DNA of 64,000 nt, taken from positions 62,001 through 126,000 of the forward strand of contig WIXG01000182.1 of assembly GCA_009869945.1 (NCBI GenBank). Reading direction: 5' to 3'. Under the pieces are notes generated by a model, which was given only the letters and a program-made list of their open reading frames with translations, did no database searches and was not told the DNA's origin. The translations under genes were made by a program, and so were the position numbers. Source of the DNA: Mesaphorura yosii (lineage: Eukaryota > Arthropoda > Collembola > Poduromorpha > Tullbergiidae). How positions within the stretch are numbered: the stretch's first letter is position 1; each line of letters starts with the position of its first letter. Below, one piece after another: positions 61,008 to 64,000 of this stretch.

Positions 61008-61428
61008 TTTGCTCTTTCTGTACTTTTTTTAATTTACTTGACTGATTGAACAAGCTAAGCTCAACGTTCGTCCAGCGCACGAGGAGGCAAATCTTGGACT
61101 GAGAACAAATCTTGGCAATCCGTACATTAAAATTATTCTTGAAGCTTGCGATAATAATTATGACTTTGAGAACCCGAACTGGCTTGGAGGATCTCAGAGC
61201 AGCGGAAAAGACGTCTCAATGAAAGGTTAACGAATTAGTGGCAATGGTGCTCTTGCTCTTGTGAGAAAATTAAGATTTCATGAGGTACACTGACGCACGA
61301 CATGTGGAATTGTGGATTACCTTACAGGAATTATCTGCTGCTTTGCTAAAAGCTACGGGATTGCAATCAGACTGGTCACATTCTCGATTCACAACGCGCT
61401 GCTCGTCCGTTCATAAATCTCTATTAAG
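61008..61428. other. Intergenic stretch with open patch
   Basis: A 58-codon open patch without ATG at about 61048-61227 on the plus strand reads LNVRPAHEEANLGLRTNL and further; it may be an exon but no partner was found. Otherwise this is the promoter of the two flanking divergent genes. Confidence 0.35.
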
Positions 61429-61811
61429 ATGATCGAGTCGAAGGTGAGCTTGGATTTCACATTTATTTCATTACTGCACACATTTCAGTGTAATGCTTGG
61501 TTCATTTACTTTGTGAGTCCATTATATAATCATTGCAGGTCGATTACATTGTCAAGGTTCACTGGTTTTCGTTTTCGACAAATGAGTTCAATCTGCTGCT
61601 GGTTGAAAGCGAATTGGCAATCAAAAGTATATCGACAACCAAATTCATCAGATGCCAAATGCATTCACGCTGCATTAAATTACGATTCGGTGCGGCGCAA
61701 CTGCAGAACGACCTTTCGATTCTCTCACTTGGGATTGTGTTGTTGGGCGTTGGGCCTCTTGTTTCGTTGCTCGACGCAGTGTACGCTCGTGTATGCATGA
61801 CGTGTGAGTGA
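61429..61811 (+). CDS. Unknown small protein with one membrane span
   Basis: Two exons (61429-61443 and 61539-61811) give 95 residues: MIESK, then VDYIVKVHWFSFSTNEFNLL and a C-terminal hydrophobic segment (LSLGIVLLGVGPLVSLLDAV) before VCMTCE and a stop. The donor AAG|GTGAGC and acceptor TTGCAG are good. A second GTGAGT at the very end could lead to further exons. No family recognised. Confidence 0.35.
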
Positions 61812-62955
61812 AGAATTCATGGGAGACGGAAAGGAAAGACAACCTGACCACCTTGCACTTTAATAATATTTATGTTTACAAGTCTTTTAATGTGGTGATG
61901 ATGCCAGTCATTAAATATTACATAATTGAAGGCCGGACCGCCTGTTCGTAGTTCTTGTGAAGTGTCCATCAGGACGGCCTTTTCTCGTGTAGGCAGTGTG
62001 GCAATGGCAATGCCGATACAAAGAACTGATGGTTTACAGGTTTGTATACACAAGAAAAGTGGAAAAATTACGATTTTAGAATAAATGGTTCATGAGAAGA
62101 TAGTAAAGTATGAGAAACGAATGCGATCACCATCACCTAAACCGAAAACACAAGAATTCACAACGTACGTGATCTGTGGAACCTACGGACTGTGTTTCGT
62201 TCGTGCAATTTCTCCAGAATATTTTGAAGACTTTCAAATTATCATGTTAGATATTTGATGGGAATAATTATTGCTGTATTAATTCAACTCCGTAAACAAC
62301 ATAAGAATTTCAGAGAAATAGCAGTTCTTAACTTTAAATTTTATCCTCGATGGCTACTGGCGCTGTCATTTGCTCGTATGCACTACATCAGCCTCCTATC
62401 CTCGATTGCGTGGCCATTGGTTGCTCTGGCTGGTCAGCGGGACAAATCGGACGAGCATCAGCGACTGTTTCCTGAGTTCACCATTCGGAAGTTTGTCTAT
62501 CTGCGTAAAACATTTTACTACATGAACATTTGAGATACTGAGATCCATTTCTGACGTGTCACGTCACCAGTTGACCAGCTCGAATATCGCGAGTTCGAAC
62601 TACCTTCAGTGCGAAATCCAAATCAATGTCCTTCAATACGAGTGCGAATCGGTCTCGAATTCGAACACACTAAAAGAACGGTCAATTAGTAATGTTCGAC
62701 TCAGCAGGTTGTTCCAGAATTGTCTCCAGACAATTGTTCCAGGAGAATTCATGGTTTCTAGTGCCACACAGTAATATTTCTGTTTAAATTCTCAGAGTCT
62801 CGTATTACACCAGGCTAGAGATTTACATAAATGTTTTAGTGTTTTAAAAATAAAATGACCGTCTTTTCAAACCTTGCACTGGGCCAAATTTAACTTAAGG
62901 ACATTAACTAATTGACCATCGCGCTTAACGCAATTGAACTCGTGTCTCATCCAAC
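61812..62955. other. Intergenic stretch with inverted repeat arm
   Basis: Contains the left arm (about 62559-62612) of the repeat described with PCMT. A search by eye for the usual PCMT last exon (pattern YVPLTD) found nothing here. Open frames at 61817-62053 and 62255-62533 have no support. Confidence 0.45.
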
Positions 62956-63020
62956 TCATGGCCTATTCACACTGAAGGTAGTTCGTACTTCTGATATTCG
63001 AACTGGTGACGTAAGGATAA
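62559..63020. repeat. Inverted-repeat element (MITE-like), about 460 bp
   Basis: Left arm at 62559-62612 and right arm at about 62969-63020 are reverse complements over roughly 45 bases (shared core ACTGAAGGTAGTTCG ... GATATTCGA ... CTGGTGACGT), with an 8-base CTGGTCAA-type indel and scattered substitutions. No transposase between them. This fits a degenerate MITE. The right arm overlaps the end of the PCMT reading frame. Confidence 0.6.
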
Positions 63021-63969
63021 AAACCTGTTCCAGCATCTGGTTCGCCCCAATGGGTCCCACCGGAATCACCAAGCGTCCCCCGACCTTTAGCTGGTCAATT
63101 AGAGGCTGTGGGATATTGGCTACTGCAGCTCCGACATGAATCTACAAAAAGCGTGGGGAAGGGTTGTTATCAAGAATCTAAGAATTCGAGATGGTGCAAA
63201 GCAAATACGATCGTACTGCGTCGTAAGGCGCTTCGGGCGGGTATCCTTTTCTTCCATCGCCAGTTTTGAGTTCTAGCTGCCCATTATCCAGCATGTATGC
63301 ATGATGTTTTCTCACATTTTGAATTGCAATTTGAGTCAATTCGCGGATGTGTTCAATTCCAATCAGTTTGCCAGTGCTTCCGACCTGCGGAGCGCGGATG
63401 AGATGAAACCGAGACTTTGTGGTATAAACTTTTCGTTTGGATGCACATATGCCTTACCATTTCACTCATTGCAGCTGTCAAGTATCCCGACCCGGATCCA
63501 ATGTCCAGCACCTTGGCACCAGGTTTGAGTTTTGGTTCAAGTGCCTCCAGCGCGTGGGCATGCTATTTGAAATTCGTTCAAGATTGTTAAGCAGCAACCA
63601 GAGTAGATTTGGCATTTATTCAGTCAAGTACACGCAATCACACATATTTAAATGCATTAGAATTGATTACATTGCAAAATACAAATGAGAATTGGCAGTA
63701 CTCGAGTTTTTAGATTGGCAGTTAAAATTGTAACAATCAGAATTTATGTTTATGCTGAGAAAACTCACACATTGACATTCACAGCAAAGCCACGGCTAAC
63801 GTGCACTATTGCCTGCCTTTGGTTTTGCTTACCATGTACGGTGCACTGATTGTGACTCCGTATCCAATATTTTGTGGTGAATCATTGTACGGGTTTCTGT
63901 CGGAGAAATCGCCACGGTCAACCTGACTCATGGCGCTCTCAACCCTCGACGATCGAATTATTCCTTTGG
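62956..63969 (-). CDS. PCMT1: Protein-L-isoaspartate O-methyltransferase, partial, odd C-terminus
   Basis: Four exons are visible (63969-63833, 63562-63458, 63384-63217, 63141-62956); earlier exons lie beyond the right edge. Conserved blocks: [54 protein letters not shown] (SAM site), [32 protein letters not shown] and [20 protein letters not shown]. The enzyme methylates damaged isoaspartyl residues so that they can revert. After NQMLEQ the usual ending (about 35 residues with YVPLTD) is missing; instead the frame runs 20 codons through a repeat arm ([19 protein letters not shown]) to a stop. A GT follows the CAG of MLEQ, so this tail may be unspliced intron and the true last exon may be lost or unseen. 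Confidence 0.85.
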
Positions 63970-64000
63970 CTGGAAAGCACGCACGACATTATAATCCGCG

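Overview
The window is animal nuclear DNA: genes are split by many short introns (about 45-100 bases) with GT..AG ends, AATAAA signals follow stop codons, and there are no operons. The gene content points to an arthropod: insect-type gustatory receptors, a peritrophin-type chitin-binding mucin, an array of arthropod-style four-pass membrane proteins (DUF4728-like), a peripherin-like tetraspanin and an EB-module protein. The style of the receptor C-termini would suit a springtail (Collembola) or a relative, but that is a guess; the lineage cannot be fixed from the sequence alone. All gene models were spliced by hand. Every model called complete gives an open frame whose exon lengths sum to a multiple of three.

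Layout. 1-5.3 kb: a poorly resolved terminal exon, a truncated gustatory receptor, a zinc-binding ORF and an intact gustatory receptor. 6-8.2 kb: an unknown multi-pass membrane protein, then membrane-like exons broken by an in-frame TGA. 8.2-14 kb: two secreted low-complexity proteins flanking a scramblase-like gene. 14.5-18.1 kb: two adenylate kinases meeting tail to tail, an AK1-like protein with an altered P-loop and AK7 with a Dpy-30 tail. 19.5-23.1 kb: two chromatin genes meeting tail to tail, an MRG-domain protein and the SAGA subunit TADA1. 24.6-29.5 kb: a 1554-residue chitin-binding mucin. 30.1-33.8 kb: three tandem four-pass paralogues. 34.6-36.5 kb: alkaline phosphatase. 36.6-38.6 kb: a core-1 galactosyltransferase carrying an extra, apparently inactive glycosyltransferase domain. 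39-41.7 kb: an FkbM/Star-type protein and mitochondrial ribosomal protein S18B. 43-48 kb: an SLC26 anion transporter, a small membrane protein and a peripherin-like tetraspanin. 48.2-50.1 kb: SRSF1. 50.5-50.8 kb: a near-perfect long hairpin. 51.4-58.4 kb: a secreted SH3b protein, bestrophin and SRPK. 58.6-64 kb: an EB-module pseudogene, an acidic/basic secreted precursor, a small membrane protein and PCMT, which runs off the right edge and ends in a repeat-derived tail.

Functional links. Close neighbours act in the same processes: adenylate kinases (AK1-like/AK7), chromatin acetylation complexes (MRG/TADA1) and RNA splicing (SRSF1 and its kinase SRPK, about 6 kb apart). The two convergent pairs have overlapping 3' ends. 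The most unusual objects are the double-domain C1GALT1-type protein, the 315-bp hairpin, the repeat-derived PCMT tail, the secreted SH3b protein and the cationic secreted precursor.
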